Source of the DNA: Puccinia triticina
Lineage: Eukaryota; Basidiomycota; Pucciniomycetes; Pucciniales; Pucciniaceae
Length of the DNA stretch: 64,000 nt
NCBI RefSeq assembly: GCF_026914185.1
Contig: NC_070575.1
Span: forward strand, 3,183,001 to 3,247,000
Reading direction: 5' to 3'
Shown here: positions 51,259-63,422 of the stretch, piece by piece
Numbering within the stretch: the stretch's first letter is position 1
How the letters are laid out: each line of letters starts with the position of its first letter
Notes under the pieces: generated by a model
The model's database searches: none
Told to the model about the DNA's origin: nothing
The model's input: the letters and a program-made list of their open reading frames with translations, nothing else
Translations under genes and position numbers: made by a program

Positions 51259-51846
51259 TGAACTCAGAATTGATGGCAACAGAGTTCGAGAAGGGAGGAC
51301 TTGTGGCGATTGATTGAAGCCGATGCAAGTCAGGATTCAACCAAATTTTGGAGATAGGAGTTGTGTTTGATTGAATTAGTCAAAGAGCAGATCGCCGATC
51401 AAGGTTGATGGACAACGGAAAAAACAGAAATAGAACTGGGTGAGAAGGAGACAACAGAAGAGGATTGAAGGATGTTTTAAGGTTAGATTTAAGATTGATA
51501 TTGTATTGATGAAGTTTAGCACGAAGTCAATAAGTAGCCTTCACTTGAGGATGACATTCAAGTGAAGGAAGAAAGTCAAATGGATGATGGTGTGAGATGG
51601 AGGTAGAGTGACGACCTTTTTGCGGAAGAGAAACAAGAACGGGGAGGAAGGAAGGAAGGAAGGAGATTGAACCAGAAAGAATTGGAGCCGATGACGTGAT
51701 TGTGTAAACTGCTGAAAGTAAATTGGAATTGCATCATCAAGCGACAATCCGGGGAAAAATGTGTACGACAATGACTAAGGTTCAAGTTATGCAAAAGCCA
51801 GCAGCGCAAGCTGCTTGTCTAGCGTTTCGGAGCCAGAATTCCAACA
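51259..51846 (-). repeat. Copia-2 3' LTR
   Basis: Reads TGTTGGAATTC...GAGTTCA on the minus strand; direct repeat of 55726-56312 with visible point differences (for example within the first 60 bp). Confidence 0.88.
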
Positions 51847-51849
51847 CCC

Positions 51850-53640
51850 CCCTTGATTTGATGGAAAAAGAACATTGAAGCAACAAGCTTGAAGCTTGTT
51901 CAGTGATTCAAGTGACAAAGCCTTGGTTAGTGCGTCGGCTACCATGTCCTCCAAAGGAATGAGTTTGACTGCAATCTCATTCTTTATGTTGAGGTCCCGC
52001 AGCCACTTTGCTTTGATGTCCAAGTGCTTGGTTTTTGAGTTTGAACCAAAGTGTTTGATTTTGTCGACTAGACCTTTGTTGTTGACATGAAAATTGGTAG
52101 GTTTGAGTTCCCGTCCCCAAAGTATTTTGATGAGGAAAGAAATCCAAAGGTTTTCTTGAACCGTGTCTGACGGCGCATTCATTTCGGCTTTGGTAGAAGA
52201 TAGTGTAAAGTTCTTCTGTTTTTTGCTTCTCCAAGCTATTGGGCAAGATTTCCAGAAACAGATTGCCCCCAATCATGACAAACGCGTCTGCAAATTGTCC
52301 GCCCAAGTAGCATCTGAATAGAAATGAATTTTGCTAGAAACGTCTGTTGGATCTGGTCTCAGTGTCAAGGCCAAATCTATTGAACCTTTCAGATATTTCC
52401 AAACGTGCAAAACTTCACGCCAGTGAGTGATTCCCGGTGTGTTGTTAAATTGAGAAACAATGGAGACTGCCGGTGCAAGATCCGGTCTTGTTTGACAAGA
52501 CGGGTAATTTAAGATACCTGTAAAGGAACAAAAGTTGATGTTGAGTTTGTTGAAGGAGTCGCGCTCGCCAGGAGTTGCATCCATTAGCTGAACACCGACT
52601 TTCATCGGCGTCTTCACCGGTCAACAGTCTTCAAGGCCAATCAACGCCAATCCCTTTTTAACCAGTTTCGCCTGAGAGAGAGTGATTGACTCTTGTGACT
52701 GAACTAGATCCATCCCAAGTAGCGTATCCGCATCATGGGCGGAAGAGTTTGGGAATCAATTGAGAAAACTGGTTTCAAATTTGTCAACACTTCCGACCAC
52801 TATCAAATCATCTACATGGAAAAAGATAAACAATACCTTTACCCCATGGATGTAAAGACATGGATCAGATGTGGACTGAATGAAGACCTCTTCCGTAAAC
52901 CAAGACGTTAGGGTGTTATACCAGTTGACGGGCGCTTGTTGTAACCCGTATAGCAATTTGTTCAATTTCAGGTAAGGTAATTTTTGTTTTGAACCCTCCG
53001 GCGTAATGATCCAGACCTCTTCTTTCAAAGGGGCATATAAATTACGTTAGAAGTTCTATCCCGCAGAACTCAAGCAACCAGCGATTCAGGCTGAAGTTGA
53101 GCGTCCACAAATTGACCGTCTTCTGAATCAGACTCATTGCCTTCTCCCCCAGTCTCTCCTCTGTTTGGATTTTCTCTCTCCACCTCTGCGTCTCGTTCTC
53201 CTTCAGTTACCGCTCCCTGTACGTGTTGTCCCCCTTCAGTTACCGCTCCCCTCTTTTCAATTTCCGCCAACCCCTCTTCAAGACCGAAATCCAAATCTTG
53301 TAACAACGTGGATGAAGGTTGATAATCCAAAAAATGAACATTTTTTGATTGGACCATTCATCCTAAATCAGTTAGAATCCTCCAAGATTGTAATTTGTCA
53401 TCATAGCCTACAAGCGTACCCAGCTCTCCCTTTGGAAAGAGTTTGGAATGTGGTTTAACTGGTAGTTTCAGAATGGACACCCTATTCCCAATGAGGTGAA
53501 AGAAATCAAGTGGAACCAATTGTTTTTTGAAGAGCAAGAAGGGTGAATCTTTTGATTTATGAGCTGGTATTTGATTTAAAGCCAGGGTCGCTGCCTTCAC
53601 AACTTCATTCCACAAACGACAAGAGACGTTAGAGTCTTGC
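51850..53640 (-). pseudogene. Copia-2 RT and RNase H
   Basis: Fragmented frames: LWNEVVKAATLALNQIPAHK, the linker with AVTEG repeats, KEEVWIITPEG, LNKLLYGLQQAPVNWYNTL, catalytic HVDD (near 52800), NINFCSFTGILNYPSCQTRPDL, then RNase H AICFWKSCPIAWRSKKQ and SLSSTKAEM-like, VADALTKAL. Frameshifts and stops separate the pieces, for example near 52620, 52760 and 53070. Confidence 0.85.
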
Positions 53641-54660
53641 AAAATGGATCAAAGAGATTTGATGATTGTTCTATTAAATCTTTCAGCCAATCCGTTTTGT
53701 TGCGGCGTGTAAGCGTCAGAAGTGCGAGTTTGAATAAGATTTTCCAAACAGAACTCGGCTAGCTCGGTGTTGAGAAATTTGGTTCCTCTGTCGGAATGTA
53801 ATACAGACGGAAAGAAACCAAATCTTTTTGCTTCAAAACTGATGATCCTCTTTATGGTTTCAGGGACATCAGATTTGGCAGCAATTGGAATTGCGGAGCA
53901 AAATCTGGTACAACTATCCACCATAGTTAAAATGTACTTGTGACCTTTGCAAGAAGTAGGATACAAGGGACCAACTAGATCCATGTGCATTTCCTCAAAT
54001 GGTTTTGAAGCTCAAGGATGCTTAGATTGAAAGGATGCTCGTGTGACTTTTGAGACAGAGCAAGACTCGCAATCATGAGCAATCTTAAACGGAATACCAA
54101 GCTTATTTCTCAATCAATGATAGCTCACATGTCCTCACAATTTGTGTAGGAGTTTGGCAGATGATAATTAATGACATTGATGTGTATTATTTGCAAAGGT
54201 CAAGCAGGGCAGTCCTCCAACATAGTTTCCGCTCATGATAGTTTTGCCTTTCTCAACAATCCTGAAGGTGTTTACGTGAAATTCCACTTGATATTGCAGA
54301 AGAAGAAGAGATTAAACCGAAAGGAGATTTACAACCAACGCAGGAACAAATAGTACTTTATGTAAAATAAAAGTACCGTACTCGTTTAGAAGCTTGATTG
54401 ATCCAATTCCCTTTATTTGCAAGGAATCATTGGCTGAGCTAGTTTGAACTAGGCCTTTTTCTGCATAATCAAGAGCAAAGAATAAGTTTTTGTTTGACGT
54501 CATGTGAGCAGATGCACCGGAGTCTAGAACAAAAGTGGTAGAAGATGGCGAAACGACAAATGAATGGAAATTGCTGACCACGGTTTCGGTCGATTTTGGA
54601 GGTGGTCTTTGACTCGGATGAAGCATCCAGCAATTGTCTTCGGTATGGTCTGCAAGAGTA
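53641..54660 (-). pseudogene. Copia-2 protease and integrase
   Basis: Protease FVLDSGASAHMTSNK (near 54530); GAG-pre-integrase region decayed; integrase core HMDLVGPLYPTSCKGHKY, HSDRGTKF and TPQQNGLAERFNRT keep D, D and E. Stops occur between the zinc-binding region and the protease and at 53646. Confidence 0.83.
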
Positions 54661-54669
54661 TTATGAAAC

Positions 54670-55480
54670 TTTTTCTTTCATTTTTTTGATGGATCGGTGT
54701 ACAGAGTCACAACCGGAGTAGCTGGAGTCAGAGCAATTGAAAGAGTGGAAAAGGACTGAAGATTAAGTGCAGCAATCTGCAAGTGTTCAAAAACAAGCGC
54801 AGGTGTGATAGGCAAATTGTCATGCGTAATTTGATGAGATATATGCTGAAGGGAAGGCAGAAGCTTCTTAATGATGTCGTAGCCAATGATGTCGCTAGGC
54901 ATTATGACTCCAACTTCATGCATTTGATCAAGACAGACTTTGATCCGAGTGATTGAGGCAGGAATATCGTGAACATCAAATGACAAAATATCGAATTCCT
55001 GTTTAACTCGATTTCGATTTGCTTGTTGAGTAGACGCAAAATGATTGATAATAGATTTCCAAATCAACTTCGCCTTCTTTTTATTTTCAGGAGTAATAAC
55101 GTTCATTCTAAAGGTGATATCTAGCTTAGCAATAAAGACTGATCAAAGTCGAGTATCTTCTAGCTCGGTAAGAACTCCATTTTGATCCTCAAGATGACTT
55201 GCGAGTCCAGTGATGTCAAGCATGGAATCAACACAAAATCTCCAAGACGTATAATTGTCTTTGGAAAGCAATGGAATTGCTTAAATCGTTGTTTTGAGAT
55301 AGATAGCTTGATCTCTGTCAAAGGTAGGATCCTTGATAGCGGGAATGCCAGAAAAGGGAGGTGCCCCATTGGTCGAGTCTTCAGCAGTTTTGACCTGAGA
55401 ACTGCTCTGGTTCGTAGTGGTTACAATCGGAGACGATGGATTCATCGTGAAATTGTGCAAATGGTTTGGCATTGATTTCA
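54670..55480 (-). pseudogene. Copia-2 Gag
   Basis: Probable start at MNPSSPIVTTTNQ (about 55443), then broken frames to the retrotransposon Gag helices (ENKKKAKLIWKSIINHF, EFDILSFDVHDIPASITRIKVCLDQM, LLPSLQHISHQ). The zinc knuckle is not evident. Confidence 0.7.
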
Positions 55481-55725
55481 ACTGTTAATTGTATTAGAAT
55501 TCTAGAAATTGAATGATTTAAAACCAGAACCAGAACTGTAGAAAACAAGTTAGAACAAAAGAAATTTGACAATAAGGATAAGAAACCGTACCAGCTGAGA
55601 CAACAATAATGTATGTAATAGGTCAGGCTTAAAGAGAAGCTTTAAGGAAAGAACAAGGCTAAACACAATGAGAGTCAGTAACAGAAAGCGCAATAAGAAG
55701 ATCTTGATTTTCTTTTTCTCACCAA

Positions 55726-56312
55726 AGAACTCAGAATTGATGGCGACAGAGTTCATGAAGAGAGGACTTGCGGCAATTGATTGAAGTCGATGCAAGTCAG
55801 GATTTGACCCAATTTTGGAGATAGGAGTTGTGTTCAATTGAATTAGTCAGAGAGGAGATCGCCGATCAAGGTCAATGGACAACGGAAAAAAAAAATAGAA
55901 CTGGGTGAGAAGGAGACAACAGAAGAGGATTGAAGGATGTTTTAAGGTTAGATTTAAGATTGATATTGTATTGATGAAGTTTAGCACGAAGTCAAGAAGT
56001 AGCCTTCACTTGAGGATGACATTCAAGTGAAGGAAGAAAGTCAAATGGATGATGGTGTGAGATGGAGGTAGAGTGACGACCTTTTTGCGGAAGAGAAACA
56101 AGAACGGGGAGGAAGGAAGGAAAGAAGGAGATTAAACCAGATAGAATCGGAGCCAATGATGTGATTTTGTAGCCTGCTGAAAGTAAATCGGAATTGCATC
56201 ATCAAGCAACAATCCGGGGAAAAAACGTGTACAACGATGACTGAGGTTCAAGTTATGCGGAAGCCAGCAGTGCAAGCTGCTTGTCTAGCATTTCGGAGCC
56301 AGAATTCCAACA
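55726..56312 (-). repeat. Copia-2 5' LTR
   Basis: See Copia-2. The inner end reads AACTCAGAATTG without the terminal TG seen in the other LTR. No clear tRNA primer site follows. Confidence 0.85.
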
Positions 56313-57166
56313 GGTTTTGTAGTCATTCAAGGTACACAATGAATTTTCAGGGGCATGTGTTCATTTCAATACCAATATCATGGAAGAACTCCCACACTGC
56401 GCTGAGATATAGTGGCAGAAAGGCCCAAGAAACTACCAAATTAGTGATATTTGGCAACTGATCACATTGCCGCTGCTACATTTGGGGGTTTTGTGGTCAT
56501 TCAAGATACTCAATGAATCTTTGAGGGAATTTGACCATTTTGGTACCAATATCATGGAAGAAATCCCATGCTGCGCTGAAATATTAAGGGTGTTCAAAGT
56601 TGAAATCATAAATTTTTCAATGCATAAAATCATAAAATTATAAAACTTTCAAGTGATGATTTCATATGTACCATTCTAGAAATGTTGCTCTAATTTGAGT
56701 GCTTGGGTGCAACATATTTTTTCAGCTTAGAATTTTATGATTTTATGGTGTTATGATTTTATGCAAGTCAACTTTGAACACCCTAATTGTGGCAGAAACA
56801 CCAAGAAACTACCAAATTAGTAATATTTGACAGCTAATCACTTTGTGGCTCCTACATTTGGGTGTTTTGTGATCATTCAAGGTACACAATGAATCTTCAG
56901 GGGCATTTGATCATTGTGTACCAATATCATGGAATAAATCCCACACTGCGCTGAGATATAGTGGCAGAAACAGCAATAAACAACCAAATTAGTGATATTT
57001 GGCAACCAATCACATTGTATCTGCTACATTTGGGGGTTTTGTGGTCATTCAAGGTACACACTGAATCTTTTGGGGAATTTGATCATTTTGGTACCAACAT
57101 CATGGAAGAAATCTCAGGCTGCCCTGAGATATAGTGGCATAAACACCAAGAAACCACCAAATTAGG
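56313..57166 (+). repeat. ~172-bp tandem array, forward, block 4
   Basis: About four forward units, beginning mid-unit at the Copia-2 edge and interrupted by a ~200-bp MITE. Confidence 0.83.
56586..56787. mobile_element. ~200-bp MITE in a 172-bp unit
   Basis: Ends AGGGTGTTCAAAGTTGA and TCAACTTTGAACACCCT are exact inverses over 16-17 bp; the interior is A/T-rich with CATAAAATCATAAAAT words in both orientations. The host unit continues on both sides. Confidence 0.8.
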
Positions 57167-57180
57167 CGCAACTGATGACG

Positions 57181-60100
57181 TTTCTGCCGCTATATCTCAG
57201 TGCAGCTTTGGAGTTCTTCCATGATATTCATACCAAAGTGATCAGATGCCCTTGAAGATTCATTTTTTGTCTTGAATGGCAACGAAACCCTTAAATGTAG
57301 CAGCCACAATGTGATCAGTTGCCAAATATCACCAATTTGGTCGTTTCTTGGTCTTTCTGCCACTATATCTCAGCGCAGTGTGGGAGTTCTTCCATGATAT
57401 TGGTATTGAAATGATCACATGCCCCTGAAGATTCATTGTGTACCTTGAATGACCACAAAAACCCCAAATGTAGCAGCCAGAATGTGATCAGTTGCCAAAT
57501 ATCACTAATTTGGTAGTTTCTTGGTGTTTCTGCCACTTTATCTCAGCGCAGCGTGGGAGTTCTTCCATTATATTGGAACCAAAATAACAAATGCCCTAAA
57601 AGATTCACTTTGTACCTTGAATGACTACAAAAACCCCAAATGTAGCAGCTACAATGTGATCGGTTGCCAAATATCACTAATTCGGTCGTTTATTGGTGTT
57701 TCTGCCACCATATCTCAGCGCAGCGTAGGAGTTATTTCATGATATTGGTACAAAAATGATCAAATGCCCTAAAAGATGCATTGAGTACCTTGAATGACCA
57801 CAAAACCCCAAAATGTAGCAGCCACAATGTGATCAGTTGCCTGCAAATATCACTAATTTGATAGTTTCTTGGTGTTTCTGCCACTTATATATCTCAGCGC
57901 AGCGTGGGAGTTCTTCCATGATATTGGTAACAAAATGATCAAATGCCCTCAAAAATTCATTGTGTACCTTGAATGACCACAAAACCCGCAAATGTAGCAG
58001 CCACATTGTGATCAGTTGGCAAATATCAGTAATTTGGTAGTTTCTTGGTGTTTCTGCCACTTTATCTCTGCGCAGCTCGGGAGTTCTTCCATGATATTGG
58101 TATCAAAATGATCAAATTCCCTCAAAGATTCATTAAGTACCTTGAATGAGCACAAAACCCCCAAATGTAGCAGCCACAATGTGATCAGTTGCCAACTATC
58201 ACTACTTTGGTAGTTTCTGAGTGTTGCTACCACCATATCTCAGCGTAGCTTGGGAGTTGTTCCATGACATTGCTGCCAAAATGATTAAATGCCCTGAAAC
58301 ATTCAGTTTTTACCTTGAATGACCACAAAACCCCCAAATGTAGCAGCTACAATGTAATTGGTTGCCAAATATCACTAATTTGGTCGTTTATTGGTGTTTC
58401 TGCCACTATATCTCAGCGCACCGTGGGAGTTCTTCCATGATATTGGTAAAAAAATGATTAAATGCCCTCAAAGATTCATTGTTTACCTTCAATGACCACA
58501 AAACCCCCAAATGTCGCAGCCACAATGTGATCAGTTGGCAAATATCACTAATTAGGTAGTTTCTTGGTGTTTATCCTGCTATATCTCAGCGCAGAGTGGG
58601 AGTTATTCCATGATGTTTGTATCAAAATAATCAAATGCCCTCAAAAATTCATTATGTACCTCAGAACCCCCAAATGAAGCAGCTACAATGTGATCAGTTG
58701 CCAAATATCACTAATTTAGTTGTTTATTGGTGTTTCTGCCACTATATCTCAGTGCAGTGTGAGAGTTGTTCCATGATATTGGTACCAAAATGGTCAAATT
58801 CCCTCAAAGATTTATTGAGTTTTTTAATGACCACAAAACCCCCAAATGTAGCAGCCAAAATGTGATCAGTTGCCAAATATCACTAATTTGCTACTTTCTT
58901 GGTGTTTATCCTGCTATGTCTCAGCGCAGCATGGTATTTCTTTCATGATATTGGTACCAAAATGATCAAATGCCCTCAAAGACTCAGTGTGTACCTTGAA
59001 TGACCACAAAACCCCCAAATGTAGCCGCCACAATGTGATCAGTTGCCAAATATCACTAATTTGGTCGTTTATTGGTGTTTCTGCCACTATATCTCAGCGC
59101 AGTGTGGGAGTTCTTCCATGATATTGGTATCCCAATGATCAAATTCCTTCGAAGATCCTTTATGTACCTTGAATGACCAGAAAACCCACAAATATAGCAG
59201 CCACAATGTGATCAGTTGCCAAATATCACTAGTTTGGTAATTTCTTGGTGTTGCTCCCACTATACCTCAGCGCAGCGTGGCATTTCTTCCATGATATTGG
59301 TACTAAAACAATCAAGTGCCCTCAAAGATTCAGTGTGTACCTTGAATGACCACAAAACCCCCAAATGTCGCAGCCACAATGTGATCAGTTGGCAAATATC
59401 ACTAATTTGGTAGTTTCTTGGTGTTTATCCTGCTATATCTCAGCGCAGAGTGGGAGTTATTCCATGATATTTGTATCAAAATAATCAAATGCCCTCAAAA
59501 ATTCATAGTGTACCTCAGAACCCCCAAATGTAGCAGCTACAATGTGATCAGTTGCCAAATATCACTAATTTAGTTGTCTATTGGTGTTTCTGCCACTATA
59601 TCTCAGTGCAGCGTGGGAGTTGTCCCATCATATTGGTACCAAAATGATCAAATTCCCTCAAAGATTCATTGAGTTTTTTAATGACCACAAAACCCCCAAA
59701 TGTAGCAGCCACAATGTGATTAGTTGCCAAATATCACTAATTTGCTAGTTTCTTGGTGTTTATCCTGCTATATCTCAGCGCAGCGTGGGATTTCTTCCAT
59801 GATATTGGTACCAAAATGATCAAATTCCTTCAAAGATTCATTGTGTACCTTGAATGACCACAAAACCCCCAAATGTAGCAGCCACAATGTGATCAGTTGC
59901 CAACTATCACTACTTTGGTAGTTTTTTGGTGTTGCTCCCACTATATCTCAGCGCAGCGTGGGAGTTTTTCCATGATATTGCTACCAAAATGATCAAATGC
60001 CCTGAAAGATTCAGTGTGTACCTTGCATGACCACAAAACCCCCAAATGTAGCAGCCACAATGTGATCAGTTGCCAACTATCACTAATTTGATACTTTCTT

Positions 60101-61664
60101 GGTGTTTATGCCACTTATATATCTCAGCGCAGCGTGGGAGTTCTTCCATGATTTTGGTAACAAAATGATCAAATGCCCTCAAAGATTCAGTGTGTACCTT
60201 GAATGACCACAAAACCCCCAAATGTAGCAGCCACAATGTGTTCAGTTGCCAAATATTACTAATTTGGTAGTTTCTTGGTGTTTCTGCCACTATATCTCAG
60301 CGCAGTGTGGGAGTTCTTCCATGATATTGGTACCAAAATGATTCAATGCACTCAAAGAATCATTGTGTACCTTGAATGACCACAAAACCCCCAAATGTAG
60401 CAGACACAATGTGAACAGTTGGCAAATATCACTAATTTGGTAGTTTCTTGGTCTTTCTGCCACTATATCTCAGCGCAGCTCGGGAGTTCTTCCATGATAT
60501 AATTGGTATCAAAATGATCAAATTCCCTCGAAGATTCATTAAGTACCTTGTATGACCACAAAACCCCCAAATGTAGCAGCCACAATGTGATCAGTTGCCA
60601 ACTATCACTACTTTGGTAGTTTCTTGGTGTTGCTCCCACTATATCTCAGCGCAGCTTGGGAGTTTTTCCATGACATTGCTGCCAAAATGATTAAATGCCC
60701 TGAAAGATTCAGTGTGTACCTTGAATGACCACAAAACCCCCAAATGTAGCAGCTACAATGTAATCAGTTGCCAAATATCACTAATTTGGTCGTTCATTGG
60801 TGTTTCTGCCACTATATCTCAGCGCAGCGTGGGATTTCTTCCATGATATTGGCACAAAAATGATCAAATGCGCTCAAAGATTCATTTTGTACCTTGAATG
60901 ACCACAAAACCCCCAAATGTAGCAGCCACAATGTGAACAGTTGGCAAATATCACTAATTTGGTAGTTTCTTGGTCTTTCTGCCACTATATCTCAGGGCAG
61001 CGTGGGATTTCTTCCATGATATTGGTACCAAAATAATCAAATGCCCTCAAAGATTCATTTTTTACCTTGAATCACCACAAAACCCCCAAATGTAGCAGCC
61101 ACAATGTGATCAGTTGCCAAATATCACTAATTTGGTAGTTTCTTGGTGTTTCTGCCACTATATCTCACCGCAGCTTGGCAGTTCTTCCATGATATTGGTA
61201 TCAAAATGATCAAATGCCCTCAAAGATTCATTGTCTACCTTGAATGACCACAAAACCCCCAAATGTAGCAGGCACAATGTGATCAGCTGTCAAATATTAC
61301 TAATTTGGTAGTTTCTTGTTGTTTCTGCCACTATATCTCAGGGCAGCGTGGTATTTCTTCCATGATATTGGTACCAAAATAATCACATGCCCTCAAAAAT
61401 ACATCTTTACCTTGAATGACCACAAAACCCCCAAACGTATCAGCCACAATGTGATCTGTTGACAAATGTCACCAATTTGGTATTTTCTTGGTGTTTCTGC
61501 CACTATATCTTAGCGCAGCGTTGTAGTTATTCCATGATATTGGTACCAAAATGATAGAATTCCCTCAAAGATTTATTGTCCATCTTGCATGACCGCAAAA
61601 CACCCAAATGTAGCAGCTACAATATGATTGGTTGCCAGATATCACTAATTTGGTATTTCTTTGG
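57181..61664 (-). repeat. ~172-bp tandem array, reverse, block 5
   Basis: The longest block: by length about 26 reverse-oriented units, with a one-step switch from forward near 57166-57181. It ends at the right terminal segment (GGTGTTAAGACC, inverse of the left one). Confidence 0.88.
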
Positions 61665-62212
61665 TGTTAAGACCCTCACAAAAATATTCTCAACCATATT
61701 AAAATAATTTCCAAAGGCCTTATATGCATGTATCATACCAAGGAAGATATGCAACATCTTCAGGAAATTTAAGGTCACACCTAATTAACAACCCAGGAAG
61801 GATGGTATTGTGAGAGAGGTGTGGGGTCAATGTTCCCCTTTTTTGACAAAAAGTATATTTGGAGACTTCTGATAACATCAAGGGTTGAAGTGAAAAAAAC
61901 AATACAAAATTTCTGACACCCCTCAGCCACCCTGGATTAATCGTAAAACTTGAAATGTCTTTTTTTCAGGAAGAACAGAATGGTGTATGTAGAAATTGAT
62001 GAATTTTATTATGGAAAAAAAAAGAAAAGATTCCTGTGGCTTGAAGCTAACACAGGGGGAAGTTGAGAGATTATAGAAGAGTGTTAAGGCAACATGGAAC
62101 ACAGACAAAGGTATCAAGAGGAATAAAAAACAATTGATCAATATAATTTGATCAATATATGCTATACTGATCAATATATGACAGCCCAAATTCATCCATC
62201 TTGGTAGTGTTT

Positions 62213-63062
62213 GGCGCCAGTATAATCAGCAATATATCTAAGTATATTAAATCCACACTTAGGTGGAAATTTGCATCAAGGGTTCCCCCTGCATTTTTCT
62301 GAAAACAGGCTAAAAAATTGACCCCCCACCCACAAATGGAAAATTGGAACTCCTGCCCAACCTCCAATTTTCTCAGGTATCAGCATATTACACTTAATAC
62401 CGCAAGAAAATTAATTTAAAGTCCCCAAACATAAACGCCTTGGGCTTGCCCCCCAATGCCTGAAGCAGTCATGAAAAGGGGCAGGGTTCAACCTCCTCGT
62501 GCCTGTTGCAATTGCTAGGGCAGGAAGGGGGCGAAAAAGAAAACACTGAGCGCGCAATAGAGGAATATGTTTGCCTTGGGTCAAATACAATTGTAATTGA
62601 CGGAGGGGGGTTAATGTCAGCCACAGAGTACATGTCACAGTACCTTACACGTACCAAGTACCTGCAATTGTTCACATTACATATAGTACATTCCTTTTGA
62701 CACCTTTATTATATATGTATATCATTAGATACAAGCTTAAGAATCTACTCCTGTTATAAATTAAATTACAGATAACCATAGTTAAATACAGTTACCATAA
62801 TGTACTGTTGTTATGAGAGTTAAGTTACGTGCAACAGTAAGATTACAATACATTGTAATATTACTGTACACGTGAAATACCCCAAGACAGGTATCACTCA
62901 TTTATCCCCTGTTACGCCTCAGTCCCCATTTACATAATATATTGGTTATGATATAAATACATAAACAATACATGATGTAATCCAATTCAAAGAGCACTGA
63001 TTGGTTATGATCAGCTAGTGTGCACAGCTACTGATCCAGGATCAGTACTGATCATTACACTG
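62213..63062. other. A/T-rich spacer before TRIM-2
   Basis: No gene seen. Microsatellite-like TACATATA and TAATATTACTG words occur, and CTGATCATTACACTG precedes TRIM-2. Confidence 0.5.
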
Positions 63063-63085
63063 TGTAGAGCGAGTAAAAGGAATAG

Positions 63086-63157
63086 TGCGGACAGGGGGAA
63101 TCGAACCCGCATCTCCCCGATGCATGCTGGGTTGCTCTACCATTGAGCTATATCCAC
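63086..63157 (-). tRNA. tRNA-like sequence in the first TRIM-2 repeat
   Basis: Same as in TRIM-1 but with B-box GGTTCGATTCC, an even better match to the pol III consensus; A-box TAGCTCAATGG. Confidence 0.6.
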
Positions 63158-63310
63158 AGGTGTGAGGTGTACCAACATATACTACCTCTACACACCCCCT
63201 GTACACCTACACCGGTGACAGAGCCCACTAATCCTCCCAGAGGCTCATCCCAGGTACGCAGCTGCCTATAGCGCTGGGCTCATAACCTGTAGAGCGAGTA
63301 AAAGGAATAG

Positions 63311-63382
63311 TGCGGACAGGGGGAATCGAACCCGCATCTCCCCGATGCATGCTGGGTTGCTCTACCATTGAGCTATATCCAC
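63311..63382 (-). tRNA. tRNA-like sequence in the second TRIM-2 repeat
   Basis: Identical to 63086-63157. Confidence 0.6.
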
Positions 63383-63422
63383 AGGTGTGAGGTGTACCAA
63401 CATATACTACCTCTACACACTG

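Larger units (their letters stand above)
51259..56312 (-). mobile_element. Copia-2: decayed Ty1/copia retrotransposon lacking a TSD
   Basis: LTRs of about 588 bp at 51259-51846 and about 55726-56312, with many differences. Minus-strand order is Gag, protease, integrase, RT, RNase H; a G-rich tract (AAGGGGGG) precedes the 3' LTR at 51847-51853. The flanking 5 bp differ (GGAGT and GGTTT) and belong to 172-bp units in opposite orientations, so the two ends come from different target sites. Confidence 0.9.
42917..62212. mobile_element. ~19-kb inverted-repeat (foldback-like) structure
   Basis: Its ends are inverse copies: CACTACCAAGATAGATGAAT at the left and ATTCATCCATCTTGGTAGTG at the right. A unique ~510-bp terminal segment (42917-43430 and 61665-62212) is shared in inverse orientation. 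Inside are tandem ~172-bp units pointing inward from both ends. hAT, Copia-2 and two small foldback insertions are nested in it. I find no gene belonging to the structure itself. ORFs inside the arrays and terminal segments are translations of repeats. Confidence 0.85.
63063..63417 (-). mobile_element. TRIM-2: second 355-bp miniature LTR retrotransposon
   Basis: Same layout and length as TRIM-1: 130-bp LTRs at 63063-63192 and 63288-63417, 95-bp interior, tRNA-Met half primer site at 63271-63287. An exact 5-bp duplication, CACTG, flanks it (63058-63062 and 63418-63422). Its two LTRs share variants (AATCGAACC, ACCATTG) that differ from both LTRs of TRIM-1 (AATTGAACC, ACCGTTG), the pattern made by reverse transcription of one RNA per insertion. 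Confidence 0.94.

Noticed and set aside
43588..61413. Numerous 60-130-codon ORFs such as 43588-43809, 50252-50599 and 57833-58060
   Set aside because: All are translations of the 172-bp tandem unit on either strand.
42917..62212. A Starship-type giant transposon with cargo
   Set aside because: No tyrosine-recombinase captain gene or host cargo is seen; contents are repeats plus nested transposons.
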